The notes: a model not told the origin generated them from the sequence alone. A DNA stretch of 64,000 nt from Corynebacterium auriscanis (GCF_030408435.1 NZ_CP047046.1:1656572-1720571); one strand, 5' to 3'. Shown: positions 1 through 12,238, counted from the first letter of the stretch. Made by a program: numbers and translations.

Positions 1-1
1 G

Positions 2-1198
2 GACTGGGTCCCCGGTCACTTCCCCAAGGACGAATGGGCTCTGGGCAAGTTCGACGGCCAAGCCTGCTATGAACACCCCGATCCGCGCCGCGGTGAGCAA
101 CCTGATTGGGGCACCTATGTTTTCGACTTCGGCCGGGCGGAAGTAAAGAACTTCCTCGTTGCCAACGCCTTGTACTGGTGCCGTGAGTTCCACATCGATG
201 GCCTGCGCGTGGATGCCGTGGCGTCGATTCTGTATTTGGATTACTCCCGCGAAGAGGGCGAGTGGCTACCGAACATCTATGGTGGCCGGGAAAACCTCGA
301 TGCCGTGAGCTTCCTGCAAGAAATGAATGCGACCGTGCACCGCGACAGCCCCGGTGTGCTGACCATCGCAGAAGAGTCGACCTCCTGGCCCGGTGTAACC
401 GCCCCCACCAGCGACAATGGTTTGGGTTTCAGCTTGAAGTGGAACATGGGCTGGATGCACGACACGCTGGAGTATGTTCAACGAGATCCCATCCACCGCA
501 GCCACCACCACGGAGAAATCACGTTTTCCATGGTGTATGCCTACTCCGAGAAGTACGTGCTACCTATCAGCCACGACGAGGTCGTCCACGGCAAGGGCAC
601 GCTGTGGTCGCGTATGCCTGCGGGCCACAGTTGGGATCGCGCAGCGATGGTCCGCGCGTTGCTTGCATACATGTGGACTCACCCGGGCAAGAAACTGCTG
701 TTCCAAGGCCAGGAATGGGGTCAGCCTGCCGAATGGAACGAAGCAAAAGGCTTGGACTGGGCCGATTTGGAAGGCTGGGAGGGCGAATTCCACCGTGGAA
801 TCTCGGGATTGGTAAGCCAACTCAACCAGCTGTACACTTCCCTGCCTGCTTTGAGCAGCAGCGATCACGATCCGCGCGGTTTCCGTTGGATTGCCGCCGA
901 TGATGCGGCAAACAACGTGCTTTCTTACCTTCGACGCCACAAGCTGCCCGACGGAAGCGACCAATGGGTAGCCTGTGTGGTCAACTTTTCGGGTTCTTCG
1001 TATTCCAACTACCGGATTGGATTGCCGGTGGCGGGGACGTGGCGCGAGGTACTGAATACGGACGCCACTGAGTTCGAGGGCGCGGGCCGCGCGGTCGGTC
1101 TGGATTTGGACGCCCAAACCCCTGGGTCCCACGGCTTGTCATTCAGCGCGCACTTGGATGTGCCGGCGCACAGCGCGCGAGTGTTCTTGCTGAGTTAG
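2..1198 (+). CDS. glgB: 1,4-alpha-glucan branching enzyme, C-terminal part (5' end outside window)
   Basis: Glycogen branching enzyme of the GH13 family: cleaves an alpha-1,4 chain and re-attaches it in alpha-1,6 linkage. The reading frame is open from base 2, so the N-terminal part lies to the left. Visible GH13 motifs are [10 protein letters not shown] (nucleophile Asp), TIAEEST (acid/base Glu) and [10 protein letters not shown] (transition-state His/Asp), followed by the TRP/GQEWGQ region and the C-terminal beta domain ending in ARVFLLS. It stops 54 bases before an insertion sequence, so the gene is intact at its 3' end. The window ends with glgC, the enzyme that makes ADP-glucose for the same pathway. 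Confidence 0.96.
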   Translation, partial: DWVPGHFPKDEWALGKFDGQACYEHPDPRRGEQPDWGTYVFDFGRAEVKNFLVANALYWCREFHIDGLRVDAVASILYLDYSREEGEWLPNIYGGRENLDAVSFLQEMNATVHRDSPGVLTIAEESTSWPGVTAPTSDNGLGFSLKWNMGWMHDTLEYVQRDPIHRSHHHGEITFSMVYAYSEKYVLPISHDEVVHGKGTLWSRMPAGHSWDRAAMVRALLAYMWTHPGKKLLFQGQEWGQPAEWNEAKGLDWADLEGWEGEFHRGISGLVSQLNQLYTSLPALSSSDHDPRGFRWIAADDAANNVLSYLRRHKLPDGSDQWVACVVNFSGSSYSNYRIGLPVAGTWREVLNTDATEFEGAGRAVGLDLDAQTPGSHGLSFSAHLDVPAHSARVFLLS

Positions 1199-1252
1199 GG
1201 TCGTACTTGCTGGGTTAAATCGGTTTTAGCTGGGCTCACGCGCACCCGCCAG

Positions 1253-2701
1253 GAGGGTGTCAGATGGTTTGTGTGGGGGGTTCCACCACATAGTCTGAAG
1301 GATGAACCATTATGACAACTATGTCTCCGAAGAAACATCAGAACGCTGATCAGGTTAAGGCTGTTTCCAACAGGATCATGGCGAGCCCGGAATTATCGAA
1401 ACTGATAGGTGAGCTAGCCCAGGCTGCCGATGGCGACATCAACGCGCTTGTCCGCGGGGTGCTGCAGTCATCGATCAACAGCGGCCTGGCCGCTGAAATG
1501 GAGGCGCACCTGGGTTATGAATCCGGTGACCGTACGGCAAAGGCCGCTGCGGGGCAGACAAACCATCGCAATGGTAGTTATTCAAAAACAGTCGATACGA
1601 ACTACGGGCCGATCGAGATTGACATTCCCCGTGATCGTGATGGTTCGTTTATCCCGCGAATGGTTCCCAAAGGCGCCCGTCGGATTACAGAGCTGGATGA
1701 CATGATCGTGTCCTTGTATGCCGGCGGCATGACGATTAGGGATATCCAGCACCATATTCACACCTCCTATGGGGTGGATATGTCCCATGAGACGATCAGC
1801 AACGTCACCGATTCGGTGCTGGATGCCGTCATGCAGTGGCAGCACCGCAAGCTGGATGCGTTTTATCCCATCATGTTTTTGGATGCCATCCGCATCAACG
1901 TCCGCGACGGTGGCAGAGTCGTCAACAAAGCGGCCCACATTGCTGTAGGCATTGACCTCGACGGAATCAAACACATCCTCGGCATCTGGGTTGCCGCCAA
2001 TGAGGGTGCATCGTTTTGGTCAGGGGTATGCGCAGAACTAGCCAACCGCGGAATCGAAGACGTCTTCATCGTTGCCTGTGACGGACTTAAAGGTCTGCCG
2101 GAAGCCATTGAAGCAACCTGGCCGCATTCACTCGTGCAGACCTGTGTGGTGCATCTGATCCGTAACGCCAACAAATACGTCGCTTACGGTGACCGCAAAG
2201 CCGTCTCCGCCGCGCTAAAAGAGGTCTACACGGCAGTCAATGAGACCGAAGCACGCAGCGCGCTTAACCGGTTTGCTGACAGTGAACTCGGTAAGAAATA
2301 CCCACAATCTGTCTTGGTATGGGAACGCGCCTGGGAGAGGTTTGTACCGTTTCTGCAGTTCACCCCGCAGGTGCGGAAAATGGTCTACACGACCAACGCG
2401 ATCGAATCACTCAATAGTGAACTGCGTAAAGCCACCCGCAATCGCATCCAGTTCCCCAACGATATCGCTGCAGTAAAAGCACTGTGGTTGACGATCTGCA
2501 CGATCGAAGACAAGCGAGCACTCAAGCGTGCAAAGAAAGCGAAAGGGGCACCGAAACCAGATAAATCAGGACGCATAATCGAAGGGAGAACAACCGTCGG
2601 CTGGATGGAAGCACTCAACCAAATGATCGTCGCCTACCCCGACCGATTCGCCCCATACATCTAGAAAACAAACCTCCACACACAAAAAACTTGACACGCC
2701 C
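1253..2701 (+). mobile_element. Complete IS256-family insertion sequence with 8-bp target duplication
   Basis: The element is 1449 bp. Its ends are imperfect inverted repeats: the left end reads GAGGGTGTCA and the reverse complement of the right end reads GGGCGTGTCA, with similarity continuing inward through a GTTTGTGTGG-like stretch (left about 1253-1283, right about 2669-2701). The 8-bp word CCCGCCAG lies directly outside both ends (1245-1252 and 2702-2709), the target-duplication length typical of IS256 elements. It carries one transposase gene. The flanks, once joined, reconstitute a unit of the 36-bp repeat just to the right, so the element landed inside that array. Confidence 0.9.
1312..2664 (+). 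CDS. IS256-family (mutator-type) transposase
   Basis: A 450-aa DDE transposase that cuts and pastes the surrounding element. Mutator-type features are visible: an N-terminal helical DNA-binding part with HLGYESGDR, the first Asp in FLDAIRINV, the second Asp in VACDGLKGLPEAIE, and the Glu in TTNAIESLNSELRK; between them the QTCVVHLIRN segment characteristic of this family. The length is normal for the family, there is no frameshift or internal stop, and an AAGGA ribosome site lies 13 bases before the ATG. With intact ends the element is potentially active. Confidence 0.95.
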   Translation: MTTMSPKKHQNADQVKAVSNRIMASPELSKLIGELAQAADGDINALVRGVLQSSINSGLAAEMEAHLGYESGDRTAKAAAGQTNHRNGSYSKTVDTNYGPIEIDIPRDRDGSFIPRMVPKGARRITELDDMIVSLYAGGMTIRDIQHHIHTSYGVDMSHETISNVTDSVLDAVMQWQHRKLDAFYPIMFLDAIRINVRDGGRVVNKAAHIAVGIDLDGIKHILGIWVAANEGASFWSGVCAELANRGIEDVFIVACDGLKGLPEAIEATWPHSLVQTCVVHLIRNANKYVAYGDRKAVSAALKEVYTAVNETEARSALNRFADSELGKKYPQSVLVWERAWERFVPFLQFTPQVRKMVYTTNAIESLNSELRKATRNRIQFPNDIAAVKALWLTICTIEDKRALKRAKKAKGAPKPDKSGRIIEGRTTVGWMEALNQMIVAYPDRFAPYI

Positions 2702-2705
2702 CCCG

Positions 2706-2811
2706 CCAGCCAAAACTATTCCCACTGGGCTCACATACACCCACCAGCCAAAACTATTCCCACTGGGCTCACACACCCGCCAGCCAAAACTATTCCCACT
2801 GGGCTGGGGCG
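2706..2811. repeat. 36-38 bp tandem repeat, about three copies, target of the IS
   Basis: Units start at 2706, 2744 and 2780, each beginning CCAGCCAAAACTATTCCCAC and continuing with TGGGCTCACACACCCG; the third is cut short. A diverged further copy (TGGGCTCACGCGCACCCGCCAG) lies left of the insertion sequence at about 1231-1252, so the array originally spanned the insertion point. Confidence 0.85.
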
Positions 2812-2889
2812 CTGCGGGTGGCTCACTGGCGGCCCCGATACACACCGCTTTCCGGTGTCCTCTTTCCCTCTCGGAGTCCTCACGCTTAC

Positions 2890-3340
2890 CCAGCCTGCGA
2901 AAAGCAGACCGAGAAGCACAAAAACACCTCCATTCATGTCATCTCATTCTGCTCAGCAAGCACCCCACACCCCGCCAACACGCATCCCCAGCCTGCGAAA
3001 AGCAGAACGAGAAGCACAAGCCCCCATCCGCCCGCAAAAAGCAGAACGAAATGTCCCCCCATCTACGAAAAGCAGACCGAAATGCACAAAAACACCTCCA
3101 TTCATGTCATCTCATTCTGCTCAGCAAGCACCCCACACCCCGCCAACACGCATCCCCAGCCTGCGAAAAGCAGAACGAGAAGCACAAGCCCCCATCCGCC
3201 CGCAAAAAGCAGAACGAGATGTCCCCCCCATCTACGAAAAGCAGACCGAGATGCACAAAAACACCTCCATTCATGTCATCTCATTCTGCTCAGCGAGCAC
3301 CCCACACCCCGCCAACACGCATCCCACGATACAAAACCAA
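2890..3340. repeat. 168/169-bp tandem array built of AGCAGAACGAGATG-type inverted motifs
   Basis: The phrase CCTCCATTCATGTCATCTCA recurs at 2927, 3095 and 3264, giving periods of 168 and 169 bp. Within each unit, AAAGCAGAACGAGAAG-like words occur in direct orientation up to three times and are followed by CATCTCATTCTGCT, their near reverse complement, so strong hairpins are possible. All three forward frames are open for about 200 codons here, but the 168/169 period mixes frames and no ribosome site or family signature is present, so I treat this as non-coding. A single copy of the motif pair recurs at 25079-25129. Confidence 0.8.
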
Positions 3341-3418
3341 CAACTAAAGAGGCACGCAAGTGTTGATGTGCAAAGGCGGGCAGCGTTCGAAGAAGCGGAA
3401 GGGGCGGTACACAAACAA

Positions 3419-3574
3419 GGGTCTCACCTTGATGTCGTGGGCAACGTTCTTCCGTTGAGCAAACCGCCTGCCATTCAGTAGGGTCTCACCTTGACGAAGT
3501 GGGCAGCGTTCTTCCGTTGAGCAAACCGCCTGCCATTCAGTAGGGTCTCACCTTGACGAAGTGGGCAGCGTCGG
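3419..3574. repeat. 62-bp tandem repeat, 2.5 copies
   Basis: GGGTCTCACCTTGA begins at 3419, 3481 and 3543, an exact 62-bp period; the first copy differs at a few bases and the third stops after GTGGGCAGCG. From 3575 to 3848, between the array and the next gene, I see no gene or clear signal apart from a C-run followed by an A-run (about 3787-3801). Confidence 0.85.
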
Positions 3575-3848
3575 CATGAGAAACCAACCAGCAAAAACGC
3601 ACTCGTGCGGGTTCGAACGCAGACTCGTAGAGCGGGGCGGTCTTCACACCACCGCGCTCGTCTCTCGCCTCCCTAGTACTTGATTGCACCCCATCCCAGC
3701 ATCAGATTGCGCCCCACCCCCACGCGGTCGATGCCGTTGCCGAAGCCCTTCACCCAGACACACACGACCACGCTTGTCTCCCCTACCCCCCCCAAAAAAA
3801 AGGCCGAGGACCGCGCTGCTCCCTTAAAGAGAAGATAATCCGCCAGGA

Positions 3849-4427
3849 TTAGATACGGATGCCGAAGCCCTTCAGCCAGTTGCGAACCATCTCCCACAGG
3901 TTCGGTACCTTTACGTCACCCAGATTTGGAACGTGAATGGTCTGAGCAACCGGTGCTCCAGGGACGATCTCGTAGACCCGCTTAGCAGGCTTCTTCGAGG
4001 GTTTCTTAGCAGTGGGCTTCTTCGCAGCGGGGCGCGCTTGCTGGTTGTGAACCGGGCGCCCTGGCTGGTTGTGTGCCGGCCGTGGCGCTGGCTTGTTGGA
4101 TGGATTTACCGGAGTCGTTGGGCGTACACCACCCTTCAGCCCACATCGATTCGCGGCCTCATCAACCCGCGCCAAAGCTGCTAGGATCTGCGGACCACGC
4201 GGATCCACTGCTGCCAGCGCCCGAGCCTGCGCGACCTTGCGGTTGTAATCGGCAGTATTCGTCCAATACTTGGTTGCCTGCGCACAGGAAATCTGGCCCT
4301 TTGGCAAGGCAGTCAAGGCACGGTCGACAACGTCTGCTTGAGCGGCTCCCGAGGTGACGGTGACAATCAGACCAGCCAACGCCACGGAGGTAGTGGCACG
4401 CTTAAAACGAGGAGTGAGAATGTTCAT
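3849..4427 (-). CDS. Small basic secreted protein of unknown function
   Basis: 192 aa. It starts with a signal peptide: RFKR positive region, hydrophobic core VALAGLIVTVTS, likely cleavage after GAAQA near residue 32. The mature part has a helical region of about 65 residues with two Cys (ISCAQA and NRCGLK) that could pair outside the cell. Then follows a Pro/Lys/Arg/Asn-rich linker of about 60 residues and a hydrophobic-basic tail (NLWEMVRNWLKGFG). The start lies 5 bases past the stop of the upstream thioredoxin-like gene, so the two are co-transcribed. I do not recognise the family. The basic linker suggests contact with an anionic wall polymer, which is only inference. Confidence 0.75.
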   Translation of the reverse strand: MNILTPRFKRATTSVALAGLIVTVTSGAAQADVVDRALTALPKGQISCAQATKYWTNTADYNRKVAQARALAAVDPRGPQILAALARVDEAANRCGLKGGVRPTTPVNPSNKPAPRPAHNQPGRPVHNQQARPAAKKPTAKKPSKKPAKRVYEIVPGAPVAQTIHVPNLGDVKVPNLWEMVRNWLKGFGIRI

Positions 4428-4432
4428 GTCCG

Positions 4433-5215
4433 TTAGAATAGCGCGCTCGCCATCTTAGTGCGTGCAGAAATCACTTCTTCATCGCCCGTATCGAACAAGG
4501 CAAACAATTCCAACAGATGCTTCTTAGCTGCCTCACGCTCGTCACCAGACGTGTTGCGAATGGTCTCAATGAGCTGCTCGAACGCCTCCGCCTTGCGGCC
4601 TTTAAGTACCAGACCGTCCACCGGATCATCCTCACGACCCGCGAGCTTTTCACGAGCCAACGAGTATGAATCGTCATCGGATTCCTCGTCGGCGTCGAGA
4701 ACAGAAGAATCCCCAGCGGTCGGCAAACCCGCCAGCTTTCCTTCCACAGCACTCACCACGGCGGCGATGAACTGCTCCACCTGCTCACGGGGTTGTCCAC
4801 CCTCAAACTGCGTGAGTGGACGGCCGGCGGCCAGCGCGATAACTGTAGGGACAGCCTGAACGCGAAATGCTTGGGCGATCTCGGGCGTGGCATCAACGTC
4901 GATGTAGCGGAAAAGCCACTGCACGCCCTCGGACTGAGTCTCCTGGGCAGCAGCCAGCTCCTCGAGATCCTTTTTCAGCTGCTCGGAAGTTTCAGCACGA
5001 GCGGTGCCCAACAGGGTGATCACCGGTGCCTGAGTTGATCGAACCACAAGGTCCGCCTCAAAGCTCTCCACCGTGACGGTCGCAGTGGTAGCGACAGCCT
5101 CTCCGTTTGCTGCCTGTTCTTGGGCCTTCGCGCGCTGATCCGCCTGGGCCTTCACTGCACCCAGATCGACCGCTCCGGAGATAAAGCGGTTTGGTGGTGT
5201 GTTGGGGTTAGTCAT
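4433..5215 (-). CDS. Thioredoxin-fold protein lacking CXXC, CnoX/YbbN-like
   Basis: 260 aa. Residues about 50-155 form a thioredoxin-like domain: a beta strand APVITLLGTA, the segment FRYIDVDATPEIAQAFRVQA, the cis-Pro turn AVPTVIALAAG, and the closing FEGGQPREQVEQFI helix. The usual CGPC site is replaced by a stretch without Cys (GTARAETSEQ), so it cannot catalyse dithiol exchange. The C-terminal third (FEQLIETIRNTSGDEREAAKKH) is helical like the TPR part of YbbN/CnoX chaperedoxins. The mycobacterial homologue in the same gene order is Rv1324. A holdase or co-chaperone role is inferred from family. It precedes the secreted-protein gene in one operon; its upstream region is a 25-bp repeat array. 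Confidence 0.85.
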   Translation of the reverse strand: MTNPNTPPNRFISGAVDLGAVKAQADQRAKAQEQAANGEAVATTATVTVESFEADLVVRSTQAPVITLLGTARAETSEQLKKDLEELAAAQETQSEGVQWLFRYIDVDATPEIAQAFRVQAVPTVIALAAGRPLTQFEGGQPREQVEQFIAAVVSAVEGKLAGLPTAGDSSVLDADEESDDDSYSLAREKLAGREDDPVDGLVLKGRKAEAFEQLIETIRNTSGDEREAAKKHLLELFALFDTGDEEVISARTKMASALF

Positions 5216-5230
5216 CTGTAATGCACTACC

Positions 5231-5330
5231 TTTCTAATGCTCGTGCGGTACTGTCTCTCTAACGTTTGTGCGACGCTGTTTCTCTAATGCTCGTGCGGTA
5301 CTGTCTCTCTAACGTTCGTGCGACGCTGTT
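5231..5330. repeat. 25-bp repeat x4 (50-bp x2) just upstream of the thioredoxin-like gene
   Basis: Bases 5231-5280 and 5281-5330 are near-identical 50-mers; each is itself two related 25-mers of the form TCTCTAAYGYTYGTGCGRY plus a CTGTY end. The array begins 16 bp before the ATG at 5215, thus in the place where promoter and leader should be. Between 5331 and 5483 I see nothing further. Confidence 0.85.
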
Positions 5331-5483
5331 GCCGTGGCGCAGTTCCTCAAACACCATTGCCCTGATGCAGGCGAACCAGTGGTCGAATGCATAACACAGC
5401 CTCGCTCACCGGTACCCAGCAGGTGCTCGCCTCGCCACGCTCCAGCTCTCACAGCCCCGCCCGCACGCGTTCTTCACTCAACT

Positions 5484-6188
5484 TTAGAACAATCTCAGCT
5501 CAGAGCTATCGGTGCCGCGCATCGCATCGTAATCCAAGGTCACACATCGAATACCGCGATCCTCGGCCAACGTACGCGCCTGGGGTTTTATCTCCTGTGC
5601 AGCAAACACTCCCGTCACCGGCGCAAGTAACTCATCGCGATTCAACAACTCCATATACCGGGTCAGCTGTTCCACGCCATCGATACCGCCGCGACGTTTG
5701 ATCTCTACCGCCACTGTCGTACCACCGGCATCGCGCGACAGAATATCCACCGGACCAATCGGTGTGGGATATTCGCGGCGAATCAGGGAAAACCCCTCCC
5801 CCAGGATTTCGATCTGGTCGGCCAGCAGCTCCTGCAGGTGGGCCTCCACACCATCCTTCACCAGGCCGGGATCCTCACCTAAGTCATGATCCTGATCGGT
5901 GAAAACCTCAAAAATCCGGATGCGCAGCTGCTCGCCCTTAGGGTTAGATACAACCCAAAGCTCTGCAACCCCCGGTTCCTCCAATTCGGGAGCCAGTTCG
6001 CCTGCCTCATCATAGCTTGTGAGGGTGCAAGGGGGCGTCATCCAATTAAGTGGTTTATAAGCGCGATCATCAGCGTGAATAGAGACTGAATCGTCACGTT
6101 TGATCATGATTAAGCGCGTGGCCTCGGGAAGGTGGGCCTCCAATCGGCCAACGTAATCCACGCTGCATCGGGCAATGACTAGTCGCAT
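5484..6188 (-). CDS. nucS: Mismatch-specific endonuclease NucS/EndoMS
   Basis: 234 aa from ATG 6188. NucS cleaves both strands at mismatches and is the non-canonical mismatch-repair nuclease of actinobacteria that lack MutS/MutL. The N-terminal half is the beta-sandwich DNA-binding domain starting [16 protein letters not shown]. The C-terminal half is the RecB-like nuclease: [20 protein letters not shown] (Asp) and [11 protein letters not shown] (Glu-x-Lys), the PD-(D/E)XK site. The final ELRLF resembles the sliding-clamp binding tail reported for corynebacterial EndoMS. ATG 6188 is preferred over TTG 6197 because a TAGCGT hexamer ends 8 nt upstream, as expected of a leaderless mRNA. Confidence 0.95.
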   Translation of the reverse strand: MRLVIARCSVDYVGRLEAHLPEATRLIMIKRDDSVSIHADDRAYKPLNWMTPPCTLTSYDEAGELAPELEEPGVAELWVVSNPKGEQLRIRIFEVFTDQDHDLGEDPGLVKDGVEAHLQELLADQIEILGEGFSLIRREYPTPIGPVDILSRDAGGTTVAVEIKRRGGIDGVEQLTRYMELLNRDELLAPVTGVFAAQEIKPQARTLAEDRGIRCVTLDYDAMRGTDSSELRLF

Positions 6189-6196
6189 GGGATTCA

Positions 6197-6202
6197 ACGC
6201 TA
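6197..6202 (-). promoter_or_regulatory. Predicted -10 element of nucS (leaderless)
   Basis: On the minus strand TAGCGT is followed by 8 nt and then the ATG of nucS, with no ribosome site between. The start of transcription would fall at the start codon. Confidence 0.5.
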
Positions 6203-6241
6203 GCAGACGGCCGTTGCACCGCGATGAGCTGCCACAGCGGG

Positions 6242-6688
6242 CTACATAGGCTGCGGATTGTTGAATGCGCTGTGGCGGTCGCGGCGCGCCGAGGGGGCGG
6301 ATTCCAGCCAGGAAACCATTGCGGTATCGCCCTCGCTATCCAGCGCAACTTCCCACCGCTCTTTGCTGCCGTGTCGCAGCTCCAGGACATGCATGTTTGG
6401 TTCCATGATTACTCGCTCCCGATCGGTTATTTCCCGACGCCCGACAACGTCCGTGGCCAAGCGAGTCAAGACGAGGTTGGAATCCGGTTTAATAGATCGC
6501 AATTTGTAGAACTTCACCGAAATTCCGTTGAAAACCAAAACCCCGTGGCGCCAGTGCCTGCCATCTTCACTGGGCAAGCGTCTCACGACCACGGGGTACC
6601 CCTTGCTACGGAGGGTAAAAAAGCGCCACAGACACGCAGCTAGAACAGCGAGCACGAATACAACTAAGAGCCACCCGAGTAACTGCAT
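6242..6688 (-). CDS. DUF2550 single-pass membrane protein
   Basis: 148 aa. An N-terminal transmembrane helix ([19 protein letters not shown]) is followed by a cytoplasmic domain with [13 protein letters not shown], the RHGVLVFNG turn and a [16 protein letters not shown] strand, the layout of the DUF2550 family found only in actinobacteria. Function unknown. It lies between the ATP synthase operon and nucS, the same place as Rv1312 in mycobacteria. An AAGG precedes the ATG. It is separated from atpC by the operon terminator and must be expressed independently. Confidence 0.88.
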   Translation of the reverse strand: MQLLGWLLVVFVLAVLAACLWRFFTLRSKGYPVVVRRLPSEDGRHWRHGVLVFNGISVKFYKLRSIKPDSNLVLTRLATDVVGRREITDRERVIMEPNMHVLELRHGSKERWEVALDSEGDTAMVSWLESAPSARRDRHSAFNNPQPM

Positions 6689-6775
6689 AATGACCTTGAC
6701 GCCTTTCCTAAGACCAAACTGCCATCAGGATTGTTTCCCCAGCATACCCCCCGGACAGGGAAAACGAGGAATGCA

Positions 6776-6806
6776 TGAAAAGGCCCCCACCAGTTGGTGG
6801 GGGCCT
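6776..6806 (-). terminator. Rho-independent terminator of the atp operon
   Basis: On the minus strand GGCCCCCACC-AAC-TGGTGGGGGCC forms a perfect 10-bp GC-rich stem directly followed by TTTTC. It lies 33 bases past the atpC stop. Confidence 0.9.
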
Positions 6807-6838
6807 CGCAGAGAGCGATTCTCAATCGAAATCCGAAT

Positions 6839-7213
6839 CTACTTCTCCTGAAGACGCTTTACAGCGCGCAACTCAGACTCGGCGGTTGCCTTCTCGTGCT
6901 CGTTCTCCCCGCGGGAAACGCGAGCTTCGGCATCTGCCACGTCGACATCGTGTGCCCACGTCGCAGAGTCAGCCAGGATGGTGATTTTCTGTGGAGAGAC
7001 AGACAGGAAACCGCCCTGCACCGCTGCTACCAACTTTTCACCATCAGTTGTCCGGATGGTCACCACGCCATTCTCGACCAGCTGTCCGAGAAGGGGCTCG
7101 TGACCTGGGAGCACGCCGATCTCGCCCTCAGTGGTCTGCGCGGTAATCGACGTTGCGGTACCAGTCCACAACGCACGCTCCACGGAGACCAGTTGTGCGG
7201 CAATCTCAGCCAT
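6839..7213 (-). CDS. atpC: F1Fo ATP synthase epsilon subunit
   Basis: 124 aa; central-stalk subunit that couples and regulates F1. The N-terminal beta sandwich is evident ([51 protein letters not shown]); the C-terminal helical hairpin is present ([20 protein letters not shown]). Last gene of the operon, 12 bases after atpD, with GGGAGA before its ATG. Confidence 0.97.
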   Translation of the reverse strand: MAEIAAQLVSVERALWTGTATSITAQTTEGEIGVLPGHEPLLGQLVENGVVTIRTTDGEKLVAAVQGGFLSVSPQKITILADSATWAHDVDVADAEARVSRGENEHEKATAESELRAVKRLQEK

Positions 7214-7225
7214 GGGGTGTCTCCC

Positions 7226-9657
<2,432 letters not shown>

Positions 9658-9718
9658 CGCTATCGCCTCCCTTCTTGTCCGTTAATGGTCATTGTGCTTT
9701 TCACTTACCTTCCGCGGC

Positions 9719-11359
9719 CTACTTAGCGGCTTTGCGGGAAACGGTGATCTGCGACTTGGAGACCTCGTGGTCATCCAGGGCGCGAGCCTCAGGCTCACGG
9801 ATGACAGGGGTGCCATCGGTGGTCTGGAACGTGCGCTTGAAGTCGTGAACGCGAGCGCTCAAAGTTTCCTTAGACGCATCATCGAACGGCGCGCCGCCCT
9901 GAATCTGGTCGTACACGGAACCGGCCTCAGCGTGCAGGAACTCGGTCAACTCAGCCTCGAAGCGTCGCACGTCCTCGACTGGGACGTCGTCGAATTCGCC
10001 CTCACCGGCCAAGTAAATGGAAACCATCTGATCCTCGACGGACTGTGGCTTAGTCTCCGTCTGCTTCAGCAGCTCCACGAGACGCTTACCACGCTCCAGC
10101 TGTGCCTTGGACGCAGGATCCAAATCGGACGCGAAGGCGGCGAAAGCCTCGAGGTCGCGGTAGGCAGCCAAGTCCAGACGCAGGGAACCAGAAACCTTCT
10201 TCATGCCCTTAGTCTGTGCGGCACCACCCACACGGGAAACGGAAACACCAACGTTAATAGCTGGTCGGACGCCCTGGTTGAACAGGTCGGACTCCAGGAA
10301 CACCTGACCGTCGGTAATGGAAATAACGTTGGTTGGAATGAAGGCAGAAACGTCGTTGGCCTTGGTCTCAATGATCGGCAGCGCGGTCAATGAACCGCCA
10401 CCGAGATCGTCGTGCAGCTTCGCAGCGCGCTCCAGCAGGCGAGAGTGCAGGTAGAAGACGTCACCTGGGTAAGCCTCACGGCCCGGTGGACGACGCAGCA
10501 GCAGGGAGATCGCACGGTAGGCCTCAGCCTGCTTGGTCAGATCATCGTAGATAACCAAGACGTGCTTGCCCTGGTACATCCAGTGCTGACCCAGTGCGGC
10601 ACCAGCGAATGGAGCCAACCACTTGAAGCCTGCAGAGTCAGATGCGGGAGCAGCCACGATAGTGGTGTACTCCAAAGCACCGTTGTCCTCCAAGGTCTTA
10701 CGGATGGAGGCAATGGTCGAACCCTTCTGACCAATAGCGACGTAGATGCAGCGTACCTGCTTCTTGGGATCGCCAGATGCCCAGTTTTCACGCTGGTTCA
10801 GAATGGTGTCGATGCAGACCGAGGTCTTACCGGTCTTACGGTCGCCAATGATCAGCTGACGCTGACCACGACCAATTGGGGTCATTGCGTCGATAGCCTT
10901 AATGCCGGTCTGCATTGGCTCTTCGACTGGTTGACGCATCAGAACGGATGGGGCCTGCAGCTCGAGAACGCGTTCCTCGTCTGCCTCAATGTTGCCCAAG
11001 CCGTCAATGGCCTGACCCAGTGGGTTGATAACGCGGCCGAGGAATTTCTCCCCAACCGGAATGGAAAGGACCTCGCCGGTCCGCTTGACCTCGTCGCCCT
11101 CCTTGAGGGACTCGTAGTTACCCAGGACCACAACACCGACGGTATCGGTGTCGAGGTTCTGTGCGACGCCAATAAGGCCGCCTGGGAACTCGAGCAGCTC
11201 GTTGGCCATCACAGAAGGCATACCACTGACCTGGGCAATGCCGTCTGCTGCCGTAGTGACCACGCCGACCTCCTCACGGGAGGCCTCCGGGGAGTAGCTC
11301 GAGGTGTAGTTCGCAATCGCGCTACGGATCTCGTCGGAGGAGATCGTCAGCTCCGCCAT
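9719..11359 (-). CDS. atpA: F1Fo ATP synthase alpha subunit
   Basis: 546 aa from ATG 11359 ([15 protein letters not shown]). Walker A is [13 protein letters not shown], and the catalytic-site Arg region near [15 protein letters not shown] is intact. The C-terminus has the actinobacterial extension of about 30 residues ([20 protein letters not shown]). The reading frame stays open upstream to 11467, but AGGAAG sits 4 bases before ATG 11359 and family alignment starts there. Confidence 0.97.
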   Translation of the reverse strand: MAELTISSDEIRSAIANYTSSYSPEASREEVGVVTTAADGIAQVSGMPSVMANELLEFPGGLIGVAQNLDTDTVGVVVLGNYESLKEGDEVKRTGEVLSIPVGEKFLGRVINPLGQAIDGLGNIEADEERVLELQAPSVLMRQPVEEPMQTGIKAIDAMTPIGRGQRQLIIGDRKTGKTSVCIDTILNQRENWASGDPKKQVRCIYVAIGQKGSTIASIRKTLEDNGALEYTTIVAAPASDSAGFKWLAPFAGAALGQHWMYQGKHVLVIYDDLTKQAEAYRAISLLLRRPPGREAYPGDVFYLHSRLLERAAKLHDDLGGGSLTALPIIETKANDVSAFIPTNVISITDGQVFLESDLFNQGVRPAINVGVSVSRVGGAAQTKGMKKVSGSLRLDLAAYRDLEAFAAFASDLDPASKAQLERGKRLVELLKQTETKPQSVEDQMVSIYLAGEGEFDDVPVEDVRRFEAELTEFLHAEAGSVYDQIQGGAPFDDASKETLSARVHDFKRTFQTTDGTPVIREPEARALDDHEVSKSQITVSRKAAK

Positions 11360-11414
11360 GTTCTTCCTGCTCTCGGTTTCGTCTTCCAGCATGCTTACTT
11401 TTGGTCTGGTCTGC

Positions 11415-12233
11415 CTAGGCGAGGGACCGGCGGAGGCGCTGCAGCTTACCTGCGGTGCTTCCGTCAATCACTTCGTTACCCACGCGAATCACAGCACCAC
11501 CGAGGAGGCTGGAATCAACCTCGGTATGTACCGCAATCTTGCGACCGTAAATCGTTTCGAGCTTCTGCTCCAGAAGGGTCTGCTGCTGTTCAGACAACTT
11601 GGCTGCGCTGCGAACTCGTGCGACCTCACGGCCGGTGAGCTCTGCAACCTCGCTGCACAGCGTATCGAGCTCCTCCACTGGGCGCTGGCGCAAACGGCCA
11701 ACGGCCTGCAGTGCCAGGGCTTCGGTAGTGGACGTAACCTTGCCATAAAGGACCTTTGCTAGAAGATCGCGGCGAGCATCTACGGATGCAGCGCGATCGG
11801 CCAACAGGAGTTCCAGTTGTGGCTCGGTTTCCACGATACGTGCGAGTTGGAACAGTTCGTCCTCCACGCGATCCAACTGTCCCTGGGCTTCAGCAGAACG
11901 CAGAAGGGCGCGACGGCCCAGCTGCACAAGTCCTGCGCGGAAGTCACGGGTGTTGGACCACGTCTGGGACACAGCAGCGCTGACGAGCTCTTCAGTAGAG
12001 CTCGACACCTTGCCGGAAAGCAGATCCTTAACCAAGCTCACGCGCTTTTCGGCTGGCGATGCGGAGTCAATGAGCGCAATTCGAAGGCTGCGCTCGGTAT
12101 CGAGCAAATCGACGAAGTCGAACAGCTCACTACCCGTATTGGCTCCAGTTCCTACCGTTTCTGCGGATTCACTCAGTCCCTTATCTAGGGCTCCAAGAAG
12201 TCGCTCCAGTGCCTCGCGGCTCGCTGCGTGCAT
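11415..12233 (-). CDS. atpH: F1Fo ATP synthase delta subunit
   Basis: 272 aa from ATG 12233 ([13 protein letters not shown]). It joins the peripheral stalk to the top of F1. The N-terminal helical bundle and the C-terminal [20 protein letters not shown] segment, the most conserved part of OSCP/delta, are present. About 270 residues is the normal actinobacterial length. AAGGAAG, inside the atpF stop region, lies 8 bases before ATG 12233; a GTG at 12242 overlapping the atpF stop is an alternative start. Confidence 0.95.
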   Translation of the reverse strand: MHAASREALERLLGALDKGLSESAETVGTGANTGSELFDFVDLLDTERSLRIALIDSASPAEKRVSLVKDLLSGKVSSSTEELVSAAVSQTWSNTRDFRAGLVQLGRRALLRSAEAQGQLDRVEDELFQLARIVETEPQLELLLADRAASVDARRDLLAKVLYGKVTSTTEALALQAVGRLRQRPVEELDTLCSEVAELTGREVARVRSAAKLSEQQQTLLEQKLETIYGRKIAVHTEVDSSLLGGAVIRVGNEVIDGSTAGKLQRLRRSLA

Positions 12234-12238
12234 ACCGA

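Noticed and set aside
2691-3481. Three overlapping forward reading frames of 180-220 codons
   Set aside because: They run through the 169-bp array in all three frames, give low-complexity Lys/Pro/His/Ser-rich products, and have no start signals.
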